DNA from: an uncultured bacterium
Lineage (GTDB): Bacteria > Cyanobacteriota > Vampirovibrionia > Gastranaerophilales > Gastranaerophilaceae
Reading direction: 5' to 3'
Assembly: GCA_902776035.1 (NCBI GenBank)
Contig: CACYOO010000002.1
Location: 1 to 64,000 of the forward strand
DNA length: 64,000 bases
The notes under the pieces are model-generated. The model saw only the letters and a program-made list of their open reading frames with translations. It was not told where the DNA came from and searched no databases. The position numbers and the translations under genes are program-made. Shown piece after piece: positions 37,934 to 47,062 of the stretch. The first letter of the stretch is position 1; every line of letters starts with the position of its first letter.

Positions 37934-38767
37934 TTACATATCTAAAGCTAAATCTAACGTTGGTGCTTTTGCAACTATTGCACTTGAAGATATTATATCA
38001 ACCCCTGTTGAAGCTATATCTTTTACCGTAGACAAATTAACATTTCCGCTTGCCTCAATAATGGCTTTTCCATTTATAATATCAACGGCTGTTATCATTT
38101 CTTCAAGTGTCATATTATCAAGCAATATTATATCTACACCTACTTCTATTGCTTCTTTTACCTGATTTAAAGTATCACATTCAACTTCTATTTTATGAGT
38201 GTGTGAAAGATATTTTTTTACCATATTAACAGCATTTGTTAATGAACCTGCAAGTTTTATATGATTATCTTTTATCATTACACAATCCGAAAGATTAAAT
38301 CTGTGTACACATGCTCCGCCTGTAAAAACTGCATACTTTTCAAACAATCTGAAATTTGGTGTTGTCTTTCGTGTATCTGATATTTTTGCTTTATATTCCG
38401 TACCTATTGCATCAGCATATTTTTTTGTTTCTGTTGCAATACCGCTCATACGCTGTATATAGTTTAAAGCAGTTCTTTCACCTTTTAATATGGCAGATGC
38501 ACTTCCCTTTATATCAGCAATTTTATCTCCTTTATTAATTAAATCACCATCTTTAAAATAAAATACAATTTCAATATCATCAGATAATATCCTAAAAACA
38601 CGTTCAAAAACGTCTAATCCACATATTACACCGCTTGTTCTTGTATTTAATTCTGCTCTTATAACATCATCCGTTTTTGCTATACAATCTGTTGTGATAT
38701 CACCAAAGCCAATATCTTCTTCTAATGCGGATTTTACATGCTTATCTATTAAAAATCTATCTAACAA
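37934..38767 (-). CDS. nadC: Nicotinate-nucleotide pyrophosphorylase NadC
   Basis: The 277-aa enzyme converts quinolinate and PRPP to nicotinate mononucleotide. The family blocks are intact: GDITTDCIA, LNYIQRMSGIAT, SDTRKTTPNFRLFEKYAV, VMIKDNHI, EVECDTLNQVKEA, LLDNM and EASGN. It overlaps nadB by 11 nt. Confidence 0.97.
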   Translation of the reverse strand: MLDRFLIDKHVKSALEEDIGFGDITTDCIAKTDDVIRAELNTRTSGVICGLDVFERVFRILSDDIEIVFYFKDGDLINKGDKIADIKGSASAILKGERTALNYIQRMSGIATETKKYADAIGTEYKAKISDTRKTTPNFRLFEKYAVFTGGACVHRFNLSDCVMIKDNHIKLAGSLTNAVNMVKKYLSHTHKIEVECDTLNQVKEAIEVGVDIILLDNMTLEEMITAVDIINGKAIIEASGNVNLSTVKDIASTGVDIISSSAIVAKAPTLDLALDM

Positions 38768-40361
38768 AACTTAATTCTCCTTGTTCTTTTAACATACAAT
38801 TATGTTCCGATACGTCTTTCGTATTTGGGAAATCTTCTCTATAGTGAGCTCCTCTTGATTCTTTTCTCTTTAAAGCTGAGGCAACTATAAGCTGTGAAAC
38901 AGTTAACATATTTTTAAATTCATACTCTTGAATATTTGCACAAACATCTTTTCTTAAAAACTTAGATTTTAAATTTACTAACTCATTTTCTGCCTGCTTA
39001 AGCCCCTGTTCATTTCTTATTATACCTGCACCATTCCACATTATATTTTGTAGTTCAGCTTTTAGAGCATCTGTATCATATTCTATAAATCCAAGTTCTT
39101 GATAATATTTTTTTAATTTATTTTTAATAAATTCATCTGCTTCAATCACTTCATTATTTTGATGTTCTTTAACATAATCCGCCAATGAATATGCAGTAAC
39201 CACACATTCCAACAAAGAATTACTTGCAAGACGATTTGCTCCCTGTAAGCCGGTAGAAGCATTTTCTCCTATTACATAAAGTCCCTTAACAGATGTTCTT
39301 CCATCAATATTTGCTTTAACACCGCCCATAAAATAATGTGCTGCAGGATGTACAGGAATAAAATCCTGTGCCATGTTTATTCCGTTATTTTTACACATTA
39401 ATGATATTGTTGGAAAATGTTTTTCTATTTTTTCTACACCCAATTTTGTTGCATCAAGGTATACATAATCCTTTCCGGCAAGTTTCATTTCTTCAAAATT
39501 AGCCCTTGAAACAACATCTCTTGGTGCTAAATCCTCCAATTCATGATATTTTTTCATAAAAGGTACACCTTTTTCATTAACAAGTTTTGCACCTTCTCCT
39601 CTTACGGCTTCACTAATTAAAAAGTTTTTATTTGCACCATCAACAGCCAAAGCTGTCGGATGAAATTGTACAAATTCCAAATCTCTTAATTCTGCACCTG
39701 CACTATATGCTAATGCTATTCCATCTCCTGTTGCACAAACAGGATTAGTAGTATTTTTGTATAATTGTCCAATACCTCCTGCTGCAAGTATTACAACATG
39801 AGATAAAGCAATTTGATAATTTTTACCGTCAAATAAAATACATCCTAAACATTCTCTATCTCTGCATAAAAGCTCAACCGCAATTGTATTTTCTAAAACC
39901 TCAATATTATTACTTGATGAAGATATTTTAGTTAATCTCTTTTCTATTCCTCTACCTGTTGCATCACCGTTACAATGCATAATCCTTCTGACAGAATGAG
40001 CACCCTCTAAAGTAAACAAAAGCTGACCATTTTCATCTTTATCAAATTCAACACCTTCGTGCATTAAATCATGTATAACTTCATTTGATTTTTCTGAAAT
40101 ATATCTTACAGTATTAAAATCACATAATCCGGCTCCTGCATTAAGAGTATCGGAAATATGAGATGCAACCGAATCAGATTTATTTTCTTCCATTACACCT
40201 ACAATACCGCCTTGTGCATATCTTGAATTACTTTCACCAAGTCCTGACTTTGTTACAAGTAATATTTTAGCATTGTCAAGTTTTTCTGATAACTTTATAG
40301 CCGCATATTGACCTGAAATACCACTTCCAATGACAATCGCAGAATAATTTAAATATTCCAT
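38757..40361 (-). CDS. nadB: L-aspartate oxidase NadB
   Basis: The 534-aa flavoprotein oxidises aspartate to iminoaspartate, the first step of de novo NAD synthesis. It has the FAD-binding GSGISGQYAA, SRYAQGG, the EGAHSVRRI loop, HPTAL and HPAAHYFMGG. I choose ATG 40361, preceded by GGGGA at good spacing; an in-frame TTG 15 nt upstream is less likely. nadA is not next to it. A 7-bp inverted repeat about 50 nt upstream may be an operator. Confidence 0.96.
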   Translation of the reverse strand: MEYLNYSAIVIGSGISGQYAAIKLSEKLDNAKILLVTKSGLGESNSRYAQGGIVGVMEENKSDSVASHISDTLNAGAGLCDFNTVRYISEKSNEVIHDLMHEGVEFDKDENGQLLFTLEGAHSVRRIMHCNGDATGRGIEKRLTKISSSSNNIEVLENTIAVELLCRDRECLGCILFDGKNYQIALSHVVILAAGGIGQLYKNTTNPVCATGDGIALAYSAGAELRDLEFVQFHPTALAVDGANKNFLISEAVRGEGAKLVNEKGVPFMKKYHELEDLAPRDVVSRANFEEMKLAGKDYVYLDATKLGVEKIEKHFPTISLMCKNNGINMAQDFIPVHPAAHYFMGGVKANIDGRTSVKGLYVIGENASTGLQGANRLASNSLLECVVTAYSLADYVKEHQNNEVIEADEFIKNKLKKYYQELGFIEYDTDALKAELQNIMWNGAGIIRNEQGLKQAENELVNLKSKFLRKDVCANIQEYEFKNMLTVSQLIVASALKRKESRGAHYREDFPNTKDVSEHNCMLKEQGELSFVR

Positions 40362-40409
40362 TATAAATCCCCACAACTATAAATGATATAATGTAATGTT
40401 AAATCAAAC

Positions 40410-40426
40410 TGCTTGAAAGTCAAGCA
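40410..40426 (-). promoter_or_regulatory. Inverted repeat upstream of nadB, possible operator
   Basis: TGCTTGA and TCAAGCA form a perfect 7-bp inverted repeat with a 3-nt centre. On the minus strand the repeat contains TTGACT, a good -35, so a bound protein could block transcription of nadB-nadC. No good -10 at 17 nt was found. Confidence 0.33.
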
Positions 40427-40483
40427 TACCTAAATAAGTTGTATAAATGTTTTTAAAATACTAAGTAATTTTATAAATTTCTC

Positions 40484-40515
40484 AAAAAAAAAAGCCCGAA
40501 AATCGGGCTGTGTTT
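40484..40515 (-). terminator. Rho-independent terminator of the 60-aa gene
   Basis: AGCCCGA and TCGGGCT pair around a short loop and are followed on the minus strand by a run of ten or more T. It lies about 100 nt beyond the stop of the small gene at 40613, leaving a long 3' untranslated region. Confidence 0.9.
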
Positions 40516-40612
40516 TAAAATTTCCTATAAAGGAAGGTAGTGTGTAAGTGTGAGTTATAGTAAGTAGTTATAAAAACTCCTTTTGTAAAAACTCAATCCT
40601 ATATAAACAATA

Positions 40613-40795
40613 CTATTGTTCATCTACTTTCAAATTTTGCGGATTAAGTTTTAAATCAAATCTGTTATTGAATGCAATCATATTCATATATGAGAAAATC
40701 ATTTCTGATTTATCAACATATTCAGGTTGTCCCATCATAGGAACTTCTGCTTGTTGTTGTACTGCTGCTCTACTAACTCTTCTTCTAACTGCCAT
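40613..40795 (-). CDS. Small hypothetical protein (60 aa)
   Basis: A short protein with an Arg-rich N-terminus (AVRRRVSRAAVQQQ) and a helical C-terminal part; no family recognised. AGAGGTGAG precedes the ATG, a good ribosome-binding site. TTGAAA and TACTTT at 16-nt spacing lie upstream and may form the promoter. The 3' untranslated region of about 100 nt ends in a strong terminator and contains ACC-TTCC-rich sequence described among the findings. Confidence 0.65.
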   Translation of the reverse strand: MAVRRRVSRAAVQQQAEVPMMGQPEYVDKSEMIFSYMNMIAFNNRFDLKLNPQNLKVDEQ

Positions 40796-40980
40796 ACGCT
40801 CACCTCTAACTTTTCATTCTCACTCTTACTCCTATATAAAGTATTTTCAAAAAACCGGATTTCAAAATTTAAAAAAACTGTTACATTTCGTAACAAAATA
40901 GTCAAAAACCATGATTAACAGGCAATTTTGACTAACAAGTTGTTTTTATATAAGTAAGTTATTTATAAAGATTTGGTAAA

Positions 40981-42387
40981 ATGGTAAACGGAATAAGCTC
41001 AAATACAAGTGTATATGCATTAAAAGATTTAGTAAACCTTGCTAAATATGCAACAGGTGTTCCATTAACAGATGATGCAGAAAAATTGACAATTGGTCAA
41101 GTTGCATCATATCCTGCAATGATGTGTGCTTATGAAGGTTATCAATGGGTTAAAAATAATAAAGGTAACTATAAAGCAGCATTTGCTAATGTTGCAAAGC
41201 ATGGTAATGAAGCACATCAAATCCTTAAAGATTCCGGTATAAGCGGAGTTTTAAGAGTTGCAGATGCAAAAGAAGTTTTAGCAAGAATACCTCAAGCAGA
41301 TTATTTAAAAACTATGTCTGCTTCAACTCAAAATTTATATTCACAAGCTCAAAAGCTTGCAGAAGCTGCAAAATCTGCACCAAAGAACAAAGATTTAGTG
41401 AAACAAGCATCAAGCATGCTTGCTAAAGCAGAAGCAGTATCTTATGCAGAAAGAGCAAAAAATGCAACAGGTATGTTTGCAAAAGCAAAAAATGCATTAG
41501 GTATTACAAAAATAGGTCAAGCTTCAAAAAATTTAGCTGCAAAATCTCCTGTATTTAAAAAATGTTTAGATGCTTATAATAATGAAAGCGGTAATTTCAT
41601 GTTAATCATGCAAGGTGCCGTTGAAACTATGACAAATGTTGTACCTACATTTAAACAATTGGGCTTTAAAAAAGGTATGAAACAATTAGGTCGTTCATTT
41701 GTTAAAGTATTTGCATCAGTTGCGGGCTGGGTTGCAGGTTCTGCATTAGGTTCAAAAGCAGGCGAAGTTATCGGTGCTGCAATCGGACATAAAAAAGCAG
41801 GTGCTGTAATTGGAGCAATCGCAGGTCAAATTGGTTCTTATGCTTGCGGTACAATAGGTGAACATTTTGCAAACAAAGGTGTTGATAAAGTTCTTGGAAA
41901 ATCTGAACTTGAACAAGCAAAAGAAAACGAAGCAGTTCAATTAGCAATGGCAGCTCAAAATAGTCCTGAAGTATTTGATGCAATAGTTGCACAAGCAGCA
42001 GAAAGACTTGCAATGGAAGGTGAAGATACAGCTGAATCAAAAGCAGTACATGCTGCATTACAAAATCTTGTAAATCAAAAAAATGCTGCTGCTGAACAAA
42101 ATCAACAATCAGCAAGAATGATGACAAGAGAAGAAATGAAAGCATACGCTGACAGATTGGCAGATAATAATACAACAAATCCAAATAAACATCCTGAATA
42201 TAAAGGTTATATTCCATCTTCTGCTCCTGCTCCTATAAAAGCAGAGGATATTCAAAGACCAACAGTAAAAGCAGCACAAACAAAACCACAAGATGTTGTT
42301 ACTCCTGAAATACAAGCTATTTTAGATAGAGCCGACAGAGTAATTGCTAACGGTGCAGATTTTGCACAATATGTTGCAAAATATTAA
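40981..42387 (+). CDS. Hypothetical Ala-rich protein with glycine-zipper segment (468 aa)
   Basis: I do not recognise the family. The protein is Ala/Lys/Gln-rich and mostly helical, with no signal peptide. Around residues 255-310 a glycine-zipper stretch (for example ASVAGWVAGSALGSKAGEV and GAVIGAIAGQIGSYACG) could insert into a membrane or pack helices. The C-terminal part is coiled-coil-like and then Pro-rich. No Shine-Dalgarno; TTGTTT (40940-40945) and TATAAA (40964-40969) at 18-nt spacing would start transcription about 5 nt before the ATG. The gene is monocistronic, with a terminator at 42408-42457. Confidence 0.75.
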   Translation: MVNGISSNTSVYALKDLVNLAKYATGVPLTDDAEKLTIGQVASYPAMMCAYEGYQWVKNNKGNYKAAFANVAKHGNEAHQILKDSGISGVLRVADAKEVLARIPQADYLKTMSASTQNLYSQAQKLAEAAKSAPKNKDLVKQASSMLAKAEAVSYAERAKNATGMFAKAKNALGITKIGQASKNLAAKSPVFKKCLDAYNNESGNFMLIMQGAVETMTNVVPTFKQLGFKKGMKQLGRSFVKVFASVAGWVAGSALGSKAGEVIGAAIGHKKAGAVIGAIAGQIGSYACGTIGEHFANKGVDKVLGKSELEQAKENEAVQLAMAAQNSPEVFDAIVAQAAERLAMEGEDTAESKAVHAALQNLVNQKNAAAEQNQQSARMMTREEMKAYADRLADNNTTNPNKHPEYKGYIPSSAPAPIKAEDIQRPTVKAAQTKPQDVVTPEIQAILDRADRVIANGADFAQYVAKY

Positions 42388-42407
42388 TACAAAATTTAAA
42401 TATTATA

Positions 42408-42457
42408 AAAATCCCAAGAATATTATCTTTTAAGATTTCAATGCTTGGGATTTTTTA
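42408..42457 (+). terminator. Rho-independent terminator
   Basis: AAAATCCCAAG (42408-42418) pairs with CTTGGGATTTT (42444-42454), and T-residues follow. The 25-nt loop holds a smaller internal hairpin. Confidence 0.8.
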
Positions 42458-42504
42458 TTGTCAATATAGGATTACCATATATATAACATTTGAGGGAGGA
42501 TAAT

Positions 42505-43173
42505 ATGGTTAATCCAATAAAAATAATGATTGTAGAAGATCAAAAGTTAACAAGAGTAGGCATAAAAGCTTTATTTAGCGGAAATAATAATTATACAATA
42601 GTAAAAGAAACCGATAACGGAAAAGAAGCAGTTGAATTTGCAGATACATATAAACCGGATATCATATTAATGGATATAGGTTTGGCTGATATATCCGGTA
42701 TTGAGGCAACAAAACGTATTTTAGCAAAAAATAAAGATATAAAAATAATAATGCTAACTGCACATTTAACAGAAGAAGAAATAATGAGTTCTTTAAAAGC
42801 AGGTGTAAATGCATATATTTTAAAAGATATGAGCAGTGAATATTTAATGTCAGTAATAAAAAGTATATATGATGGAGCAATGTGGTTAGATCCTCAAATA
42901 GTTCCGATAATACGTGAAAAAAATTCAGGCATGATACCTATGAAGCAAGTATCAAGAAATGCATTTAGAGAACAACATTCAAATTTAACCCGTCGTGAGT
43001 ATGAAGTATTAAAACTCGTTGTAGACGGTAAATCAAACAATCAAATAGCAAAAGAATTAACTATAAGTGAACACACTGCAAAAGCACATGTATGTAATAT
43101 TATTCAAAAACTTGTAGTGGATGACAGAACACAGGCAGCTGTAAAAGCGTTGAAAGAAGGACTTGTATCATGA
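42505..43173 (+). CDS. NarL/LuxR-type response regulator
   Basis: ATG 42505 is chosen because GGGAGGA precedes it; an in-frame TTG at 42490 lies before that site. The 222-aa protein has a receiver domain (acidic pair Glu11/Asp12, phospho-acceptor Asp57 in ILMDIGLAD, conserved Lys in AYILKDM) and a LuxR-type helix-turn-helix (about 160-215: LTRREYEVLKLVVDGKSNN, then ISEHTAKAHV). It is an orphan regulator; no kinase is adjacent. A possible 24-aa peptide gene overlaps its stop codon. Confidence 0.94.
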   Translation: MVNPIKIMIVEDQKLTRVGIKALFSGNNNYTIVKETDNGKEAVEFADTYKPDIILMDIGLADISGIEATKRILAKNKDIKIIMLTAHLTEEEIMSSLKAGVNAYILKDMSSEYLMSVIKSIYDGAMWLDPQIVPIIREKNSGMIPMKQVSRNAFREQHSNLTRREYEVLKLVVDGKSNNQIAKELTISEHTAKAHVCNIIQKLVVDDRTQAAVKALKEGLVS

Positions 43174-43244
43174 TAATTTTAAAATTTATTATTATACTTG
43201 CTTTTTGTAATATAGCAGTTTTAGTTAATAATAATATAATATAA
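43170..43244 (+). CDS. Possible small hydrophobic peptide (24 aa)
   Basis: An ATG overlaps the stop of the response regulator (ATGA), with GAAGGA 8 nt before it inside the regulator gene. The peptide begins MIILKFIIILAFCNIAVLV and ends with Asn-rich residues, so it would be a single membrane helix. It is too short for homology to help; A/T-rich chance is a real alternative. Confidence 0.25.
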   Translation: MIILKFIIILAFCNIAVLVNNNII

Positions 43245-43325
43245 GTTTATTAAATAATTATTTATCTGATAATGCAATAAAATACAGTCATTTTTTAGTT
43301 TAATAGTTTATAGAACTTTTATCTG

Positions 43326-43334
43326 TGCTAGAAT
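43326..43334 (+). promoter_or_regulatory. Extended -10 promoter of prfB
   Basis: TGCTAGAAT ends 6 nt before the prfB ATG at 43341. No Shine-Dalgarno precedes that ATG, so the message is probably leaderless. Confidence 0.45.
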
Positions 43335-43340
43335 AAAGTT

Positions 43341-44415
43341 ATGAATATTTCCGAATTAAAAAACAGAATTGCAAAAAATAAGGAGTATCTTTGACTTTGA
43401 TACCTTAGTCGAAAAACTTGAAATTGTAGAAAAAAAACTTCAAACCCCTGAAGTTTGGGCAAATCAAAAACTTGCAAGTGAACTTGGAAGTCAAGTCAGA
43501 GAAATAAAAGACAATATTGAACGAGTAAATAATTGGAACAATATTATTGAAAATGCAGAAACTGCTTATGAACTTGATGATGATGATTTAAAAAGAGAAG
43601 CCGACAGTGAACTTGAAAATTTATCATCAGAACTTGATAAATTTGATATAATGCAAATGCTTTCCGGAGAATATGATAATGCAGATGCCATGCTAACAGT
43701 AAATGCCGGAGCAGGTGGTACAGATGCTCAAGATTGGGCAGAAATGCTACTTAGAATGTATACCCGCTGGGCAGAAAGCAGGGGCTGGAAAGTAGATTTA
43801 CTTGACAAATCAGAAGGAGATGAAGCAGGTATAAAGTCCGCAACAATAAAAATAACCGGAAAATTTGCATTTGGATATGCAAAGGCAGAACGAGGAGTTC
43901 ACAGATTGGTAAGAATTTCACCATTTAATGCAAACGGAAAACGACAAACAAGTTTTGCAAGCTGTGAAGTATCACCAATAATAGAAGATTATGAAAAAGA
44001 AATAATAATCCCTCCTGAAGATATAGAACTTGATACAATGCGGTCAGGAGGTGCAGGCGGTCAAAATGTTAATAAAGTAGAAACAGCTGTCAGAATTTTA
44101 CATAAACCGACAGGTATTGTCATAAAATGCCAGCAAGAACGTTCTCAATTACAAAACAGAACTATTGCAATGCAAATGCTTGCAGCAAAATTGTTGTCAA
44201 TTAGACAAGCAGAACACGAAAAAAAATTAGCAGAATTAAAAGGAGAAAATTTTGATATAAATTTTGGTTCTCAAATAAGGTCATACGTTTTTCATCCGTA
44301 TAAAATGGTTAAAGACCATCGAACAGATTATGAAATAGGAAATGTTGATGCCGTTATGAACGGTGAAATTGACGGCTTTATAGAAAGTTTTCTAAAACAA
44401 AAAAACTCTTTATAA
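43341..44415 (+). CDS. prfB: Peptide chain release factor 2, expressed by programmed +1 frameshift
   Basis: Translation starts at ATG 43341 ([10 protein letters not shown]...) and reaches an in-frame TGA at 43392-43394 after 17 codons. The site reads AAGGAG-TAT-CTT-TGA-C: an internal Shine-Dalgarno, the slippery CTT and the stop followed by C, the classical RF2 autoregulatory signal. After skipping T43392, reading continues with GAC for a total of 357 aa. The body has SPF ([15 protein letters not shown]), which recognises UGA/UAA, and GGQ ([16 protein letters not shown]), which catalyses peptide release. Low RF2 raises frameshifting and thus its own synthesis. A start inside the shifted frame is not needed. 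Confidence 0.97.
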
Positions 44416-44482
44416 TATCATACTGAACAAATTTGAAGTATTTCTTTTTACACAAAATCCAGAATGTTGACTTCCTATAAAT

Positions 44483-44517
44483 AAAAAAAAGATGTATTTT
44501 TTACACCTTTAAATTTT
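44483..44517. terminator. Bidirectional terminator between prfB and the 163-aa gene
   Basis: GATGT (44491-44495) pairs with ACACC (44503-44507) including one wobble. Flanking A- and T-runs extend the stem and give T-tracts in both directions, between two convergent genes. Confidence 0.55.
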
Positions 44518-44569
44518 TACTATTGCTATTTATATTTAAAATTATGTAATAAAAAAATATAATTTAATA

Positions 44570-45061
44570 TTACATTAAATTTCTTTTAATAAAACTTCCC
44601 AATTTGAATAACAATGGCTTATGTTCAGCACCTGCAAAATTGCAATAAGATGAATTATATATATCATTAATACCTTCAGAAGTTGTTTCATATTGCTCTG
44701 CAGCATCTTGATCAACTAAGAAATCAGGATAAATACCGTCAAAACTTACGTTTGTCTTTTTTTTGTCAGATTTTTCAAAACTATCAGTTAAAGCCATATC
44801 AGCAAGGAACTGATTTCTTCCCGTAAATTGAATATCAATTTTAAAATCATCTTTTGCAGGAACAAAAGCATCAGTTAAATCAATATCCGCAAGGCATGTT
44901 CCTCTGGAATTGCTAAACTCATTAGGTGTCTTTTGTACAATTGTTTTTGGTGAACAAAAAACATTTTTGTCAGCTTTTTTAGCTCCACCTTTAGAAGCTA
45001 CGTTAATTAAAGACGACAAATTAGAGTTTGTATATTCTTTTGTAATTGGAGTAACTTTCAT
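44570..45061 (-). CDS. Hypothetical protein with internal repeat (163 aa)
   Basis: I place the start at ATG 45061 (MKVTPITKEY). An extended -10 (TGTTATAAT, minus strand 45076-45068) ends 6 nt before it and would place the in-frame ATG at 45085 outside the message. The protein has a duplicated segment: CLADIDLTDAFVPAKDDF then IDIQFTG, and FLADMALTDSFEKSDKK then NVSFDG. The C-terminus is basic (KLGSFIKRNLM). No signal peptide or known domain. It lies 64 nt after mnmG on the same strand. Confidence 0.65.
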   Translation of the reverse strand: MKVTPITKEYTNSNLSSLINVASKGGAKKADKNVFCSPKTIVQKTPNEFSNSRGTCLADIDLTDAFVPAKDDFKIDIQFTGRNQFLADMALTDSFEKSDKKKTNVSFDGIYPDFLVDQDAAEQYETTSEGINDIYNSSYCNFAGAEHKPLLFKLGSFIKRNLM

Positions 45062-45067
45062 ACCATG

Positions 45068-45076
45068 ATTATAACA
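45068..45076 (-). promoter_or_regulatory. Extended -10 promoter, leaderless layout
   Basis: TGTTATAAT on the minus strand, with the hexamer ending 6 nt before ATG 45061. Confidence 0.5.
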
Positions 45077-45124
45077 CAAAAACATATTAATTGTATAATT
45101 TACAATTAATAATTGTTACAAAAC

Positions 45125-47020
45125 TTAACAATTATCTTTTTGTTTGGAGTAATTGTGTCGTTCTAACATTACCATCAATACTGATAAATCGGCAGGTTTT
45201 ACTCCGCCAATTCTTGAAGCTTGTCCAATTGTTACAGGTCGTATTTTTTCTAATTTTTCTCTTGTTTCTGTTGAGATATGTTCTATACTTGAATAATCAA
45301 TATTTTCAGGAATTTTTATTTTTTCTAATCTTCCTGCATTCATAACCTGATCTTCTTGTCTTTTCAAATAGCCGTCATATTTTATTAAAATTTCAACTTC
45401 CTCATAAACATCTTTTGTTAAGTTTAGCTTTTTAGTTTCCGGTTCAAGTTCTTGTAATAATTTATAAGTAATATTAGGACGCTTAATAAGTTCTGCTAAC
45501 CTTATACCTTTATCTAAATGTTCACCATACTGTTCTAATTTTTGATTAACTTCATCAGTTGCAGAAAGTTTTGTATCTTTCAACCTTTGAATTTCTTGTA
45601 TTACGGTTTCTTTTTTATTTAAGAATCTTTTATATTGTTCTTCATCAAGCAAACCGATTTTATGCCCTATTTCAGACAATCTGAAATCGGCATTATCCTG
45701 TCTTAACAGCAATCTGTATTCAGAGCGTGAAGTCAGCATTCTGTATGGTTCTTCAATATCTTTTGTAACCAAATCATCTATTAAAGTACCGATATAAGAT
45801 GAACTTCTTGAAAGTTCGAGCATTTCTGATTTATTCAGATAATTAAAAGCATTTATACCTGCAATAAGACCTTGTGCTGCAGCTTCTTCATAACCGCTTG
45901 TACCGTTTATTTGTCCTGCCATAAATAAACCCTTAACATGTTTTGTCATTAGTGAATGAGTATTTTGCACCGCAGGAACATAGTCATATTCAACAGCATA
46001 AGCCGGTTTTATAACATGAGCATGCTCTAATCCGGGTAAAGTTCTTAGCATTTTTATTTGAACTTCTGCAGGCAAACTGCTTGAAAAGCCCTGTATGTAC
46101 ATTTCATAAGTGCTTAAGCCCTCCGGTTCAACAAAAATATGATGAGAAGGATTATTTTTAAATCTTACAATTTTATCTTCAATAGACGGACAGTATCGTG
46201 GGCCTGCGGCATGTATATAACCTTGATACATTGGAGATTTGTCAAGATTTTCTCTGATTATTCTATGAGTTTCTTCATTTGTTTTTGTCAAATAACAAGG
46301 ATATTGCTTTCTTATAGGTCTATCCGGCCTGAACGAATAAAAGCTTAATTCATTATCTCCATATTCTTCCTGCATTTTTGAAAAATCAATTGTTCTTTTA
46401 TCAACCCTTTGCGGAGTACCTGTTTTAAGCCGTTTTATGTAAAAGCCCAAGTCAATCAAAGATTTTGAAAGACCATGAGCGGGCATTTCGCCTAAACGAC
46501 CTGCCTGATAAGAATTTAAACCAACCCATATTTTTGCTTCAAGAGAAGTACCTGTTGTTAATATTACAGTCGGAGCAATATATTCAATTCCGTATTCATC
46601 AACCGCTCCTGTTATTTTATCATCTTTTGCAAGTAACTTTGAAATACAGCATTGTTTTAAATATATATTGCTATTACTTTGAATAACATTGTGCATGTAT
46701 TGAATGTATTCTTTTTTATCGGATTGTGCTCTTAAAGCTCTAACTGCAGGGCCTTTTGACATATTAAGAGTTTTCATTTGCAAATATGTTGCATCAGCAG
46801 TAACACCCATTTGACCGCCAAGTGCATCAATTTCTCTAACAAGAGTTGATTTTGCAGGGCCTCCGATTGCAGGATTACATGGCATAAGTGCTATATTATC
46901 CATATTTAAAGAGCATAAAAGAACTTTTAATCCCAAGCGAGCAGAAGCAAGAGCCGCTTCACATCCTGCATGACCTGCACCAACTACTATACAATCAAAT
47001 TTATTATTTATATAATCCAT
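45125..47020 (-). CDS. mnmG: tRNA uridine-5-carboxymethylaminomethyl modification enzyme MnmG (GidA)
   Basis: The 631-aa flavoprotein acts with MnmE to make the cmnm5 modification at U34 of tRNAs. It has the FAD motif IVVGAGHAGCEAALA, the GGPAKSTLVREIDALGG block, the second signature GQINGTSGYEEAAAQG and the C-terminal helical domain. ATG 47020 is chosen over an in-frame TTG at 47038; TATAAT (minus strand 47032-47027) ends 6 nt before it, so the TTG would lie upstream of the transcript. mnmE is not in the window. Confidence 0.97.
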   Translation of the reverse strand: MDYINNKFDCIVVGAGHAGCEAALASARLGLKVLLCSLNMDNIALMPCNPAIGGPAKSTLVREIDALGGQMGVTADATYLQMKTLNMSKGPAVRALRAQSDKKEYIQYMHNVIQSNSNIYLKQCCISKLLAKDDKITGAVDEYGIEYIAPTVILTTGTSLEAKIWVGLNSYQAGRLGEMPAHGLSKSLIDLGFYIKRLKTGTPQRVDKRTIDFSKMQEEYGDNELSFYSFRPDRPIRKQYPCYLTKTNEETHRIIRENLDKSPMYQGYIHAAGPRYCPSIEDKIVRFKNNPSHHIFVEPEGLSTYEMYIQGFSSSLPAEVQIKMLRTLPGLEHAHVIKPAYAVEYDYVPAVQNTHSLMTKHVKGLFMAGQINGTSGYEEAAAQGLIAGINAFNYLNKSEMLELSRSSSYIGTLIDDLVTKDIEEPYRMLTSRSEYRLLLRQDNADFRLSEIGHKIGLLDEEQYKRFLNKKETVIQEIQRLKDTKLSATDEVNQKLEQYGEHLDKGIRLAELIKRPNITYKLLQELEPETKKLNLTKDVYEEVEILIKYDGYLKRQEDQVMNAGRLEKIKIPENIDYSSIEHISTETREKLEKIRPVTIGQASRIGGVKPADLSVLMVMLERHNYSKQKDNC

Positions 47021-47026
47021 ACATTT

Positions 47027-47053
47027 ATTATAATACAAAATTTATGATATAAT
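47027..47053. promoter_or_regulatory. Compact divergent promoter pair between mnmG and the 223-aa gene
   Basis: The 42-nt gap between two divergent starts contains TATAAT on the minus strand (47032-47027, 6 nt before the mnmG ATG). It also contains TGATATAAT on the plus strand (47045-47053, 9 nt before ATG 47063). There is no room for full leaders, so both messages should be leaderless or nearly so. Confidence 0.5.
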
Positions 47054-47062
47054 TTTATTATT

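Noticed and set aside
43369-43392. TTG start for prfB in the second frame
   Set aside because: It lies in the frameshift region; the upstream ATG with the classical slippery site explains the gene fully.
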